NCBI GenBank assembly: GCA_964436305.1
Contig: CAYTCI010000007.1
Location: 21,745-85,744, forward strand
Length of the DNA: 64,000 nt
Direction: 5' to 3'
DNA from: JAKPUX01 sp964436305
GTDB lineage: Bacteria > Zhuqueibacterota > Zhuqueibacteria > Residuimicrobiales > Residuimicrobiaceae
Position numbers and translations under genes: made by a program. Shown in pieces: positions 16,917 through 25,497 of the stretch (within the stretch, counting starts at the first letter, position 1; every line of letters begins with the position of its first letter). The notes under the pieces are model-generated. The model made no database searches. It was given only the letters and a program-made list of their open reading frames with translations, and was not told the DNA's origin.

Positions 16917-18238
16917 TCACCACCTACTACTTTCCGCCTGCCGGAGGCGCCGGTGTGCAGCGGACGCTCAAGTTTGTCAAATACCTGCGCGAATTCGGCT
17001 GGGAGCCGGTGGTTCTGACCGCCCGCGACGCCGACTATCCCGCCCGCGATGAGACCCTGATAGCGGAGATCCCGGAGGGGGTCAAGATCTACCGGGCGCC
17101 CCTGTTCGAGCCCTACCGTCTTTATCGCCGTTTCACCGGCAAGTCGGCGGATGCGGCCACCGATATCGCTACCCTGACCCGGGATGCCCGCGGGGCACAG
17201 AAATGGAGCGAACGGCTATCCGAGTTCATCCGCGCCGCCCTCTTCGTCCCCGATGCCCGCATGACCTGGCTCTGTCCGGCGTTTTACCTCGGCCGCAAGA
17301 TCCTGCAAGCCGAAAAGATCGATCTGCTCTTCTCCAGCGCCCCGCCCTACACCACCCATCTCATCGGCCGCCGGCTGAAACGCGCCTCCGGCTTGCCCTG
17401 GGTGGCCGATTTCCGCGACTCGTGGATCGGCTGGCTCTCGACCCCGCCATGGCGGCCGGCGCCCGCCCGCGCCCTCGAGTTCCGCATGGAAAAAAACGTC
17501 CTGGCGCAAGCCGACCGCATTCTGACCGTCTCCGCCGGTGTCGAGGAGGATCTGCTGAGCCGCCATCCGGAGCTGCGCGATGCGCGCTGGCGCTGCCTCC
17601 CGAACGGATTCGATGCCGCGGATCTGGCCGGCATCCAGCCCAAAGCCAAAACGCCCGGCTTCACCCTGATCTATACCGGCTCGCTCTATGGCAACCGCAA
17701 TCCCCGCTCCCTGCTGCGCGCTCTCGAACAGCTGCTGGCAGAATCCTTTGCTCCGCTCGAGAGGTTGCACATCCGGCTGGTCGGGCGCAGCGGCGAGGCC
17801 ATTCTGCAGGAGATCGCCGCCTCACCGGCAGGACGGTTCTTCGAATATATCCCCTACGTCTCCCATGCCGAAAGCCTGCAGTACCTGCTGGCCGCCGATG
17901 CCGCGCTCCTGATCATCGACGATGCTCCGGCCAACCGCGGCATCCTCACCGGCAAGCTCTTCGAGTATATCGGCGCGCGCCTGCCCATCCTGGCGCTGGC
18001 GCCCGAAGGTGATGCCTCCGCCCTCATCCGCCAACACCACCTCGGCTATGCTCTGCAGCCCGGCGACAGCGAAGGCATCGCCGCCATTCTGCGTCGGCTG
18101 TTGCAGGAGGAGGATCAGACGGTACGGCAGGAAGGCGAAGCGGCCCGCAGCCTCTTTGAACGCCGCGAACAGACCCGCCAGCTCGCTGCGCTTTTTGACG
18201 AGTTGATTGCGGCTCGGGGAAAACAGGGGCAAAGGTAG
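16901..18238 (+). CDS. Glycosyltransferase, GT4-like
   Basis: A 445-residue GT-B glycosyltransferase. The N-terminal domain starts VLITTYYFPPAGGAGVQRTLKFVKYLREFGWEP, the glycine-rich loop typical of retaining GT4 enzymes. The C-terminal domain contains LIYTGSLYGNRNPRSLLRAL and a YIPYVSHAESLQYLLAADAALLI region, followed by ILTGKLFEYIGARLPILAL (sugar-nucleotide binding). The donor and acceptor are unknown. It is translationally coupled to the methyltransferase and converges with the minus-strand glycosyltransferase 35 nt away. Confidence 0.88.
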   Translation: MPRVLITTYYFPPAGGAGVQRTLKFVKYLREFGWEPVVLTARDADYPARDETLIAEIPEGVKIYRAPLFEPYRLYRRFTGKSADAATDIATLTRDARGAQKWSERLSEFIRAALFVPDARMTWLCPAFYLGRKILQAEKIDLLFSSAPPYTTHLIGRRLKRASGLPWVADFRDSWIGWLSTPPWRPAPARALEFRMEKNVLAQADRILTVSAGVEEDLLSRHPELRDARWRCLPNGFDAADLAGIQPKAKTPGFTLIYTGSLYGNRNPRSLLRALEQLLAESFAPLERLHIRLVGRSGEAILQEIAASPAGRFFEYIPYVSHAESLQYLLAADAALLIIDDAPANRGILTGKLFEYIGARLPILALAPEGDASALIRQHHLGYALQPGDSEGIAAILRRLLQEEDQTVRQEGEAARSLFERREQTRQLAALFDELIAARGKQGQR

Positions 18239-18273
18239 CGGATCGGGAGGGTCAAGATCACCGCGGTTGCAGC

Positions 18274-19302
18274 TCAGAGAGGCGCCACTTGCTTGAGGAG
18301 TGCGGCCAGGTCGTCCTGACGCCGGGAGAGGGTGAAACGGGTGACGATGCGCTGCCGCGCCGCCTGCCGCTGCGCCGGGCCGGCTTGCAGGGCTTGTTCG
18401 ACGGCGGCCGTCAGCTGGAGAGCCGAGCGCTCGGCGACCACCCAGCCGGCCTCGCCGACCACTTCGGGCATGGCGCCGTTCGCCGTCACCACCGGCAGGC
18501 ATCCGCACGCCATGGCTTCGGCCAGCGCCATGCCGAACGATTCGTGATGCGAAAACTGGCAGTACACCTGGCTGCGTGCATAAAGGGCGGCCAGCGCCGT
18601 CCGCTCCAGACGGCCGAGCAGACGGACGTTCTCCGGTACCCCCCGTGCGCGGATCCACGCCAATGCTCCGGCCTCGAGACCGACCACACTGAAAGCAACC
18701 TGCGGCAGCTGCTGTGCCACCTCCAGATAGAGCTCGATACCCTTGATCTCCGCTGCGCGCCTGTCGCGGGCACCGCAAACCGTGAGTACCCCCCTCTCCC
18801 TCACACTCTCCGTCTCCGCAGCGAAAAAGGCGGTGTCGACGCCGTTATAGAGAATCCTGGCTGGAGCGTGCGGGCCGAGGGCCGCCAGTTCCGCCGCCGT
18901 CGCCTGCGATACCGGCAGCAGCAGGGCCGCATGGCGCAGACTCATCCGGCTGCAAAAAGAGCGCAGCGCCTGCAGATGGGCGCCATAGCCAAAATCGGGC
19001 ATGCGGGCGACATCATAGCCGCCGACGACGATGATGACCGGCTTGCGCAGGAACCGGCCTGCCAGGACCGGCACCAGGGAATGATAATCGGCGAACCAGG
19101 TGAAGAGGGCCGCTGAACCCGGGAGGTGGCGCAGCAGCCAGAACCCCTGCGCCACCTGATCCCAGAGCTGACGCAGCCAGGGTTTGAAATGAAAGAGGCG
19201 TATCCGCAGGCGGAAATGATGGCGCAAGCCCGCCATATCGGCAAGGACGAAGGGCGCCCGGCTGGGCTGGATGAAAAGTACGTGCGGGGGCCGGTGCGGC
19301 AT
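18274..19302 (-). CDS. Glycosyltransferase family 4
   Basis: A 342-residue GT-B enzyme. Visible features are a donor-side VGGYDVAR motif, LPVSQATAAELAALG, ILYNGVDTAFF, the VGL and ENVRLLGRLE region, and the GT4 E-x7-E motif ESFGMALAEAMACG. The ATG at 19302 is preceded by AGAGAGG at 8 nt; an in-frame start at 19329 would add nine residues with no ribosome site. It is a single-gene unit with its own promoter at 19354-19381, divergent from the YfhO gene. It probably builds surface polysaccharide together with the convergent glycosyltransferase. Confidence 0.88.
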   Translation of the reverse strand: MPHRPPHVLFIQPSRAPFVLADMAGLRHHFRLRIRLFHFKPWLRQLWDQVAQGFWLLRHLPGSAALFTWFADYHSLVPVLAGRFLRKPVIIVVGGYDVARMPDFGYGAHLQALRSFCSRMSLRHAALLLPVSQATAAELAALGPHAPARILYNGVDTAFFAAETESVRERGVLTVCGARDRRAAEIKGIELYLEVAQQLPQVAFSVVGLEAGALAWIRARGVPENVRLLGRLERTALAALYARSQVYCQFSHHESFGMALAEAMACGCLPVVTANGAMPEVVGEAGWVVAERSALQLTAAVEQALQAGPAQRQAARQRIVTRFTLSRRQDDLAALLKQVAPL

Positions 19303-19353
19303 GGCGAACACCTCTCTGCAGTCGGTCATCGGGTATCAGGGATCCTCAACCCC

Positions 19354-19381
19354 AATATAAAAAATCCGGCGATAGGATCAA
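19354..19381 (-). promoter_or_regulatory. Promoter for the minus-strand GT4 gene
   Basis: TTGATC -35 (19376-19381 on the minus strand), a 16-bp spacer and a TATATT -10 (19354-19359) lie about 50 nt before the start codon. It is divergent from the promoter at 19413-19441. Confidence 0.42.
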
Positions 19382-19412
19382 AAAACTTCAAAACAAAAGC
19401 GTAAAGAATCGC

Positions 19413-19441
19413 TGGACTTTGTTGAAAAATTGTCATATAAT
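19413..19441 (+). promoter_or_regulatory. Promoter for the YfhO-type gene
   Basis: TGGACT (19413-19418), 17 bp, and a perfect TATAAT -10 (19436-19441), about 44 nt before the GTG start. Confidence 0.58.
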
Positions 19442-19484
19442 AACCAATAATCGGCTTTCATCCCTCTCTTGCAACGAGGCTGTC

Positions 19485-22028
19485 GTGAAAAAGAAAAAAG
19501 TCGCACAGGAAAAAAACTGGATGCCGCCGCCAGCGGAAAAGGAGAACCTGCTCACCCGTCATCCCCTGGCTGCACTCCTGATTCTCTCTTTCCTGCTCCT
19601 GCTCATTCTCTATAATCAGGTCATGCTGGCCGGAAAAACCTTCCAGATGCCCGATCAGCAAAGCGCGCGCGCCACAGCCCCCTTCATCAAGGAAGCCCTC
19701 TCCCGCGGGATCACACCCCTCTGGTGTCCCTATATCTTCGGCGGCATGCCCTCGTTCGGCTCCCTGCTCAGCGCACCCCATGTGAACCGTCTGGATGAGT
19801 TCTTCATCGGCTTCTTCCGCCTGCTCTCCCTGCCGGATTTCACCTTCATTTTCTTCAATTACCTGCTCTTCGCGCTTTTTATGTTCCTGCTGATGCGGGG
19901 CCTGGGGGTCGAGCCACTCCCGGCCTTCTTTTCCGGACTGGCAGTTATCTTCATCCCCCAGTTTGTCGCCTTCACCTCCTATGGCCACAACACCAAATTC
20001 CTCGCAGCGGTGCTGATCCCGGTCATCCTCCTCTTCGCCAAAAAAATGATGGAGGAGAAAAACGGGCTGTGGTTCAGCCTGACCGCCCTCGCCATCGGTT
20101 TTCAGATGGTTCGGGCGCACATTCAGGTGAGCTACTACACCTTTATTCTGCTCGGCATCTATTTTCTCTATAAGGAGATCGCCGATTTCCGCCGCAGCCG
20201 TGAGATCCAGCCGATGCTGCGCTCGGCCGGGCTGCTCGCCGGCGCCATCGCCGCGGGCGTGCTGCTCTCGATGATTCTCTATACCTCGGTGCTCGACTAT
20301 CAGCGCTTTTCCATCCGCGGTGGCGGCGTCGAAGGCGGCGGGCTGGATTTTGACTATGCCGCCAACTGGTCCTTCCATCCGCTGGAGATGGTGACCTTTT
20401 TCATCCCCTCTTTCATGGGCTTTGGTGGTGCCACCTATTGGGGCAAAATGCCCTTCACCGATTATCCGCTCTATTTCAGCGTCGTCGTTTTCCTGCTAGC
20501 GGGGCTGGCGCTAACCCTGCGCCGCGATCGCACGACCTGGATCATGACGACCGTGGCCCTCTTTTCCCTGCTGGTTTCCTTCGGCAAACACTTCGGCGTG
20601 CTCTATACCCCGCTCTTCAAGATCCTGCCCTTCTTCAACAAGTTCCGCGTCCCCAGCATGATCCATATCATTCTGGATATCAGCATGCTCGTCCTCGCCG
20701 GCATCGGCTTGCAAGCCCTCTTCGAGCTGCGCACCCAGCTGCCACAACTCAAGCCGCTGGAACGCGCCCGCCGGATCAAATCACTGAAACGTTACCTCTA
20801 CTCGTTTGCCGCCGTGGTGGTTATCCTCGGGCTGATGGTCCTGCTCGGCAAAGCCCTCTATATGGATATGGCCGGCAGCGGTGGCCACACCCTCAACGAT
20901 GCCCAGCGCGGTGATGCCTACAGCAAAGCGGTTCTCGACAGTCTCAAATCGATTGCGCTGATTTCGGTCGTAATCGTGCTCATCCTCCAGTTCCTCAAGA
21001 ACAGCCTCTCCCGAATGACGCTGGTCCTCTCCCTGTGCGCGCTGGTGGTCTTCGATCTGTGGGCGGTGGATGCCAAAATCATCCAGCCCCAGGATAAATC
21101 GGATGAAAGGGCCTATTTTGCCGCGACGCCTGCGGTGCAGTATCTGCAGAACGACAAGGAGCTTTACCGCATCTTTCCGGTTCTGGATGACAAGAGCGGC
21201 AACTGGTACATGTACCACTTCATTCCCAACATCTCCGGCTATAGTGCCGCCAAGCTGCGCCTGTATCAGGATTTCCTCGATGAAACCGGATTCGGTTCAC
21301 AGGATCGCTACGGACTGAACAGCTTTGTCTCCAAGTACTGGCGTGTGGGGATGCAAGGCAATCGCTATGCCTGGATCGATGTGCCGCCGCAGCAGATAGC
21401 GCCGGAACGGCTGGCCTTTGACTCGGCCATGCTGGATATGCTCAACGTCAAATACCTGGTTCAAATGGAATTGCCCTGCAACGACCCGCGCTACCAGCCG
21501 GTGGGCGATCCCAAAACCATCCCGCTTTATCGCAATACAACGGTGCTGCCGCGCGCCTTTTTCGCCGATTCAGTCCGTGTCCTCAAGGGCCGAAAAAATA
21601 TCTTCGACTATATGAAGAGCGGCCGTTTCGATCCGCGCCGGGTGGCCGTGATCGAGGAGAATCCGCCCTTTGGCGTGGCAGCCGCCGCCGGCAACCGGGC
21701 GGAGATCGTCAAATGTGACCTGCACGAGATCGGCATCTCCGCCAAGGTCAAAGCTCCGGCGATCCTGGTCCTCAGCGAGATCTATTACCCGGCCGGCTGG
21801 AAAGCCTATGTGGACGGCAAGGAGAGCAAGATCTTCAAGACCAATTACCTGCTGCGCGGGCTCTTCCTTCCGGCCGGCGACCATCAGATCCTCTTCAAAT
21901 TCGCCCCCGCCTCGTACCTGGCCGGCGAGTGGATCACCGGAATCGTGCTGCTGCTGTTGCTAGGCCTCCTGGGGTACACGCTCTGGATGCTCTATCAGAA
22001 GCGCCGCAAGCCTTCGGCGACTGCCTGA
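19485..22028 (+). CDS. YfhO-family multi-pass membrane protein (GT-C-like)
   Basis: An 847-residue membrane protein. A basic N-terminus (KKKKVAQEK) is followed by about a dozen hydrophobic helices from residue 30 to about 520. A large C-terminal extracytoplasmic domain carries the family-typical SEIYYPAGWKAYVDGK segment, and a last helix (WITGIVLLLLLGLLGYTLW) comes at the end. YfhO proteins resemble GT-C glycosyltransferases and are tied to glycosylation of lipoteichoic acid or other envelope glycans using lipid-linked sugars; the substrate here is unknown. The start is a GTG at 19485 with GAGG 5 nt upstream. It is a single-gene unit between a strong promoter and a strong terminator. Confidence 0.83.
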   Translation: MKKKKVAQEKNWMPPPAEKENLLTRHPLAALLILSFLLLLILYNQVMLAGKTFQMPDQQSARATAPFIKEALSRGITPLWCPYIFGGMPSFGSLLSAPHVNRLDEFFIGFFRLLSLPDFTFIFFNYLLFALFMFLLMRGLGVEPLPAFFSGLAVIFIPQFVAFTSYGHNTKFLAAVLIPVILLFAKKMMEEKNGLWFSLTALAIGFQMVRAHIQVSYYTFILLGIYFLYKEIADFRRSREIQPMLRSAGLLAGAIAAGVLLSMILYTSVLDYQRFSIRGGGVEGGGLDFDYAANWSFHPLEMVTFFIPSFMGFGGATYWGKMPFTDYPLYFSVVVFLLAGLALTLRRDRTTWIMTTVALFSLLVSFGKHFGVLYTPLFKILPFFNKFRVPSMIHIILDISMLVLAGIGLQALFELRTQLPQLKPLERARRIKSLKRYLYSFAAVVVILGLMVLLGKALYMDMAGSGGHTLNDAQRGDAYSKAVLDSLKSIALISVVIVLILQFLKNSLSRMTLVLSLCALVVFDLWAVDAKIIQPQDKSDERAYFAATPAVQYLQNDKELYRIFPVLDDKSGNWYMYHFIPNISGYSAAKLRLYQDFLDETGFGSQDRYGLNSFVSKYWRVGMQGNRYAWIDVPPQQIAPERLAFDSAMLDMLNVKYLVQMELPCNDPRYQPVGDPKTIPLYRNTTVLPRAFFADSVRVLKGRKNIFDYMKSGRFDPRRVAVIEENPPFGVAAAAGNRAEIVKCDLHEIGISAKVKAPAILVLSEIYYPAGWKAYVDGKESKIFKTNYLLRGLFLPAGDHQILFKFAPASYLAGEWITGIVLLLLLGLLGYTLWMLYQKRRKPSATA

Positions 22029-22032
22029 TCTC

Positions 22033-22061
22033 AAGGGTGGGCCTTTCGCCCACCCTTTTTT
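22033..22061 (+). terminator. Rho-independent terminator after the YfhO-type gene
   Basis: AAGGGTGGGC (22033-22042) pairs with GCCCACCCTT (22048-22057) across a 5-nt loop and runs into T residues. It ends 14 nt before the kinase start, so the kinase must be read through or started inside this gap. Confidence 0.92.
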
Positions 22062-22075
22062 GATAGAAAGGGTCT

Positions 22076-23269
22076 ATGTCTTTCCGTAAAACGCTCTACA
22101 TGTCCTCGGGCACCCTGCGCTACCTCTTTGTCATCGTGGTCATCCTGTGCATCGCCGGGATCAATTTTTACGTCCAGGGGCTGGTCAAGGATCTGCGCAA
22201 GCAATCCCGCGATATTGCAGAATTCTACGCCCTTACCTACCAGCGTCTGGCGGTTGCCGCCGACCAGCCGGAGGTGCTCGACTGGCTTTTTGTCAACATC
22301 ATCAGCCGCGCCACCTTTCCTCTCGTCCTGACCGACCGTCAGGGCAATCCCAGCTCCTGGCAGGGACTGGCGGTACCGGACACGGCCCGCTCACCGGAGG
22401 CCCTCAAGCAGGTGCGCAAGGTCCTCGCCAAGATGCGCGAAGAGAATGACCCCATTCCCATCACCTACAACCAGATCGTCCTCAGTTATCTCTATTTCGG
22501 CGATTCGGTCCTGATCAGCCGCCTGCAATATCTGCCCTGGGTCACCCTGAGTGGTATCGGCCTGCTGGTGCTGGCCGCCTTTCTCAGCTTCGGCAGCATC
22601 AAGAGCAGCGAACAGCGCTTCATCTGGGTGGGGATGGCCAAGGAGACCGCTCACCAGCTGGGCACTCCCATCTCCTCGTTGATGGGCTGGCTCGAGCTGC
22701 TCAGGATGCCCCGTCTCGATGACGCCCAGCGCGAGCAGACCCTGACCGACATGGAGACCGATATCAAGCGTCTGGAAAAGATCGCCGCCCGTTTCTCCCA
22801 TATCGGCTCTGAGGCCTTGCTCGATCCCCAGGAGGTCCAGCCTATCCTCCATGACGTCTGTGAGTATCTGCGCAAACGCCTCCCCCAAACCGGCAATCAG
22901 ATTCAATTGATCGAGCGCTATGGGGCGTGCAAACCCGTTCCCCTCAATCGCGAGCTCTTCGAGTGGGCGGTCGAGAATCTGGTGAAAAACGCCATCGATG
23001 CCGTCAAGGGCAAGAAGGGGATCATCGAAATTGCCACCATGCCGCTCAATGGCAGGAACCGTGTCATCATCGACATCCGCGACAACGGTGCCGGCATCAC
23101 TGCCAAGCGGCGTAACGACATTTTCAAGGCGGGCTACAGTACGAAGAAACGCGGCTGGGGTCTGGGGCTGAACTTCGCCAAGCGGATCGTCGAGGAGTAT
23201 CATCACGGCCGGCTGGTGATCAAGGAGAGCCACATCGGCAAGGGGACGACCATGCGGATGATTCTATGA
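22076..23269 (+). CDS. Sensor histidine kinase
   Basis: A 397-residue membrane kinase. Helix 1 is near residues 15-36 (YLFVIVVILCIAGINFYV), an extracytoplasmic sensor region follows to about 155, and helix 2 is near 158-178 (VTLSGIGLLVLAAFLSF). The phospho-acceptor is His193 in KETAHQLGTPISSL, then come the N box ENLVKNAIDAV, G1 DNGAGI and a G2-like WGLGLNFAKRI. All catalytic motifs are intact. No response regulator is adjacent; instead the stop codon overlaps the start of an SDR gene (ATGA), so the kinase partner must be elsewhere. AAAGGG precedes the ATG. Confidence 0.9.
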   Translation: MSFRKTLYMSSGTLRYLFVIVVILCIAGINFYVQGLVKDLRKQSRDIAEFYALTYQRLAVAADQPEVLDWLFVNIISRATFPLVLTDRQGNPSSWQGLAVPDTARSPEALKQVRKVLAKMREENDPIPITYNQIVLSYLYFGDSVLISRLQYLPWVTLSGIGLLVLAAFLSFGSIKSSEQRFIWVGMAKETAHQLGTPISSLMGWLELLRMPRLDDAQREQTLTDMETDIKRLEKIAARFSHIGSEALLDPQEVQPILHDVCEYLRKRLPQTGNQIQLIERYGACKPVPLNRELFEWAVENLVKNAIDAVKGKKGIIEIATMPLNGRNRVIIDIRDNGAGITAKRRNDIFKAGYSTKKRGWGLGLNFAKRIVEEYHHGRLVIKESHIGKGTTMRMIL

Positions 23270-24021
23270 CGGAAAATCGCGAACCCCTGGCCGGGCGGAC
23301 CGCCCTGGTGACCGGCAGCGCGCGCGGCCTCGGCGCGGGCATGGTGCGCGCCCTGGCGGACCAGGGCGCCGCGGTAGCAATCCACTACCGCACCAGCCGG
23401 CAGGCAGCCGAAGCGCTGGCCGCCGAACTGCAGGCGCAGGGCAAGGCCGCAGTGACCTTGCAGGCCGATGTGACCCGATGGGAGGAGGTCTGCCAACTGC
23501 GCACGGCCCTGCTGGAACGCTTAGGCCACCTCGATATCCTGGTCAATAATGTGGGGGATTTTGTCGAAAAACCCTGGGGATCTTTCACGCCGGCCGAGTG
23601 GGAGGCGATGATAGCGAGTAACCTCTCGAGCGTCTATCATACCTGTCAGGCATTTTGGCCGGGAATGGTGGCTCAGCAGTGGGGCCGGATCATCAATATC
23701 GGGCTGGCCAACAGCGACCGCATTCAGGCCTATCGCAACATCCTGCCCTATGCCATCGCCAAATCCGGGGTGCTCATCCTCAGCAAATCCCTCGCTGTGG
23801 AGGGCGCACCGTATCACATCACCGTCAATGTCCTGGCCCCTGGCCTGATGGACAACGGCACCCTCTGCCAGAACGCCCATCAGCAGGCGGCGCAGCGGGT
23901 GCCCGCCGGACGCCCTGGCACCAGCGCCGATCTCGCCACCGCACTGACCTTTCTCTGCAGCGAGAGCGCCGGCTATATCACCGGCGCACACATTCCCGTC
24001 AGCGGCGGCTGGGGCCTTTAG
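23266..24021 (+). CDS. Short-chain dehydrogenase/reductase (FabG-like)
   Basis: A 251-residue SDR. The NAD(P) site is LVTGSARGLGAG, followed by ILVNNVG and the catalytic YAIAK. The usual catalytic Ser position before Tyr reads NIGLANSD, so the Ser is either shifted (the NSD serine) or missing. The C-terminus ISGGWG-type ending (IPVSGGWGL) is normal for the family. The substrate is unknown; fatty-acid or pteridine reductases are both possible. It is translationally coupled to the histidine kinase by a 4-nt overlap. Its stop codon overlaps, on the opposite strand, the stop of the minus-strand membrane protein. Confidence 0.85.
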   Translation: MTENREPLAGRTALVTGSARGLGAGMVRALADQGAAVAIHYRTSRQAAEALAAELQAQGKAAVTLQADVTRWEEVCQLRTALLERLGHLDILVNNVGDFVEKPWGSFTPAEWEAMIASNLSSVYHTCQAFWPGMVAQQWGRIINIGLANSDRIQAYRNILPYAIAKSGVLILSKSLAVEGAPYHITVNVLAPGLMDNGTLCQNAHQQAAQRVPAGRPGTSADLATALTFLCSESAGYITGAHIPVSGGWGL

Positions 24022-24767
24022 TGCCGCACCTCCTCCGGCCGGCGGGGATATCGCCGCTCCCGTTCGGGGCTGCTCTCCCTTTTCGCCGGCGGCTGGACCG
24101 GCCGGCGGCCCGCAATCCGCAATCCCGTGCCATCCGCCAGCAGATCGTATCCCCCTGACCAGACCGGTTCGGCGCGCTCGCTGCGATACGAAATCACCTG
24201 CGCCCATCCAAGAATCCGGTTGAGCCCCTGCGCCGCTTGCCAGAGCACCTGACCGGTAGTGTTGACCAGCGGGACCGAGCTTACCTTGCGCATCACCCCC
24301 TCCTGACGGTCATACCCCTCGACGGCGGTCAAACGGAACATCGTCCGCAGTCCCACCTTGCCGAGAAAAGCTTTCCACTGCAGCACCTCACCCTGCAGCG
24401 CCCACCCGCTGCCCTTGACCTGGATGCTCCTGGCCGGCCCGGGCTTGCCCTTTTCGTAGGGGGTCACGGTCACGATAAATCCGGTTGTTGAACCCAGCTT
24501 TTGAAATTCGACACGGGCCACCGGACCCGCACCGTGAAGTGGATGAAAATAATAGAGATAAATACTAAGATAGCCCAGCAGGAGCGTGGAGAGAAGAAGC
24601 AGCAGCATCGTCAGCCCCGGGAAAGAACGGGATCGGGTTTTTCGTGCCGGCGCCTTGCCGCCGCCTTTACCGCCAAGGAGAGTCAGCAGGATAAAAGCGG
24701 CAACCAGACAGCCCACGAGCAAAACCAGATAGACCCCATTCGAATCGGCGGGAAGCAGTTTGTTCAT
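24018..24767 (-). CDS. Unknown membrane protein, last gene of the TonB/DUF4249 operon
   Basis: A 249-residue protein I do not recognise. It has two predicted membrane helices: residues about 11-31 (YLVLLVGCLVAAFILLTLLG) and about 50-73 (LTMLLLLLSTLLLGYLSIYLYYF), joined by a Lys/Arg-rich loop. A soluble beta-rich domain of about 150 residues follows (ARVEFQKLGSTTGFIVTVTPYEKG onward), and the tail is very Arg/Pro/Glu-rich. The ATG at 24767 sits in a GAGGAGAGG context and lies 8 nt past the DUF4249 stop, so it is co-transcribed with the receptor. A role next to that receptor is inference only. Confidence 0.7.
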   Translation of the reverse strand: MNKLLPADSNGVYLVLLVGCLVAAFILLTLLGGKGGGKAPARKTRSRSFPGLTMLLLLLSTLLLGYLSIYLYYFHPLHGAGPVARVEFQKLGSTTGFIVTVTPYEKGKPGPARSIQVKGSGWALQGEVLQWKAFLGKVGLRTMFRLTAVEGYDRQEGVMRKVSSVPLVNTTGQVLWQAAQGLNRILGWAQVISYRSERAEPVWSGGYDLLADGTGLRIAGRRPVQPPAKRESSPERERRYPRRPEEVRH

Positions 24768-24774
24768 CCTCTCC

Positions 24775-25497
24775 TCACTCGGCCAGGACAATCCGTTCAT
24801 CGAAGGCAATGGCGCCGAAGACCCCGATCCCGCCCTGGATATGCCAAACCGGCTCCTCGTCGTCGCGCATGCGCATATAGTCATAATAGTTACGATCCAG
24901 TGCGGCCACCTTCAGGACATAGATATCGGGCTCGGCGAGATAAAAGGGATAGAATTCGATCGCTGTCGAGTCGCTCATCAGTTCGGCATTCCAGGCGTGC
25001 ATATTGCCACGCACGCTCACGAGAAAATGCCCCTCTTCCTGGCCAGGCTCCCAGACGATCGGCAGGGAGGCGTAGGCTGCGACCACCTGATGGTCGGAGG
25101 GTGAGGTCACGCGGGGCGGCGCGGGCATGGTGCATTGCGCCTCCACCTGGCGGCCATCCTGCAGCCGGGCCGCGAGGGCATAGGTCACGCCGGCCTGCAA
25201 GCGCAGTTCCTCCCCCTCGGCGGCATAGCGGCCTTCACCCCGGTCGGTATAGGCCACCTCCTGCCCCGGTCCACTGATCACCACCTGTGCCCCCGCAATG
25301 CCCCGGTCCGCCGGCACCCGGTCCAGCGCGCGATAGCTCTCCTCCAGACGAATGACCGTCTGCCCGGAGTTATAGATCAGCAGCGCGAAGAGGTTGACCT
25401 CCGGCTTGTAGTTGAATTCATTGACATCCGGTCCGTTATTGCATGCAGCCAGCAGCAAGGCGGCCGCCAGGACCCCGATGGGCACTCTAGAAAGCAA
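24775..25497 (-). CDS. DUF4249-type lipoprotein partner of the TonB receptor
   Basis: A 240-residue lipoprotein with lipobox LLLAAC at the N-terminus. The body fits the DUF4249 pattern: an early AGAQVVISGPG strand, a carboxypeptidase-like GVTYALAARLQDG segment, and a closing HIQGGIGVFGAIAFDE. In FCB genomes this family is encoded directly after TonB-dependent receptors with a CarboxypepD-regulatory domain and is thought to be a surface partner of the receptor; the ligand is unknown. Its start overlaps the receptor stop by 11 nt, as expected for a receptor/lipoprotein pair. Confidence 0.82.
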   Translation of the reverse strand: MLSRVPIGVLAAALLLAACNNGPDVNEFNYKPEVNLFALLIYNSGQTVIRLEESYRALDRVPADRGIAGAQVVISGPGQEVAYTDRGEGRYAAEGEELRLQAGVTYALAARLQDGRQVEAQCTMPAPPRVTSPSDHQVVAAYASLPIVWEPGQEEGHFLVSVRGNMHAWNAELMSDSTAIEFYPFYLAEPDIYVLKVAALDRNYYDYMRMRDDEEPVWHIQGGIGVFGAIAFDERIVLAE

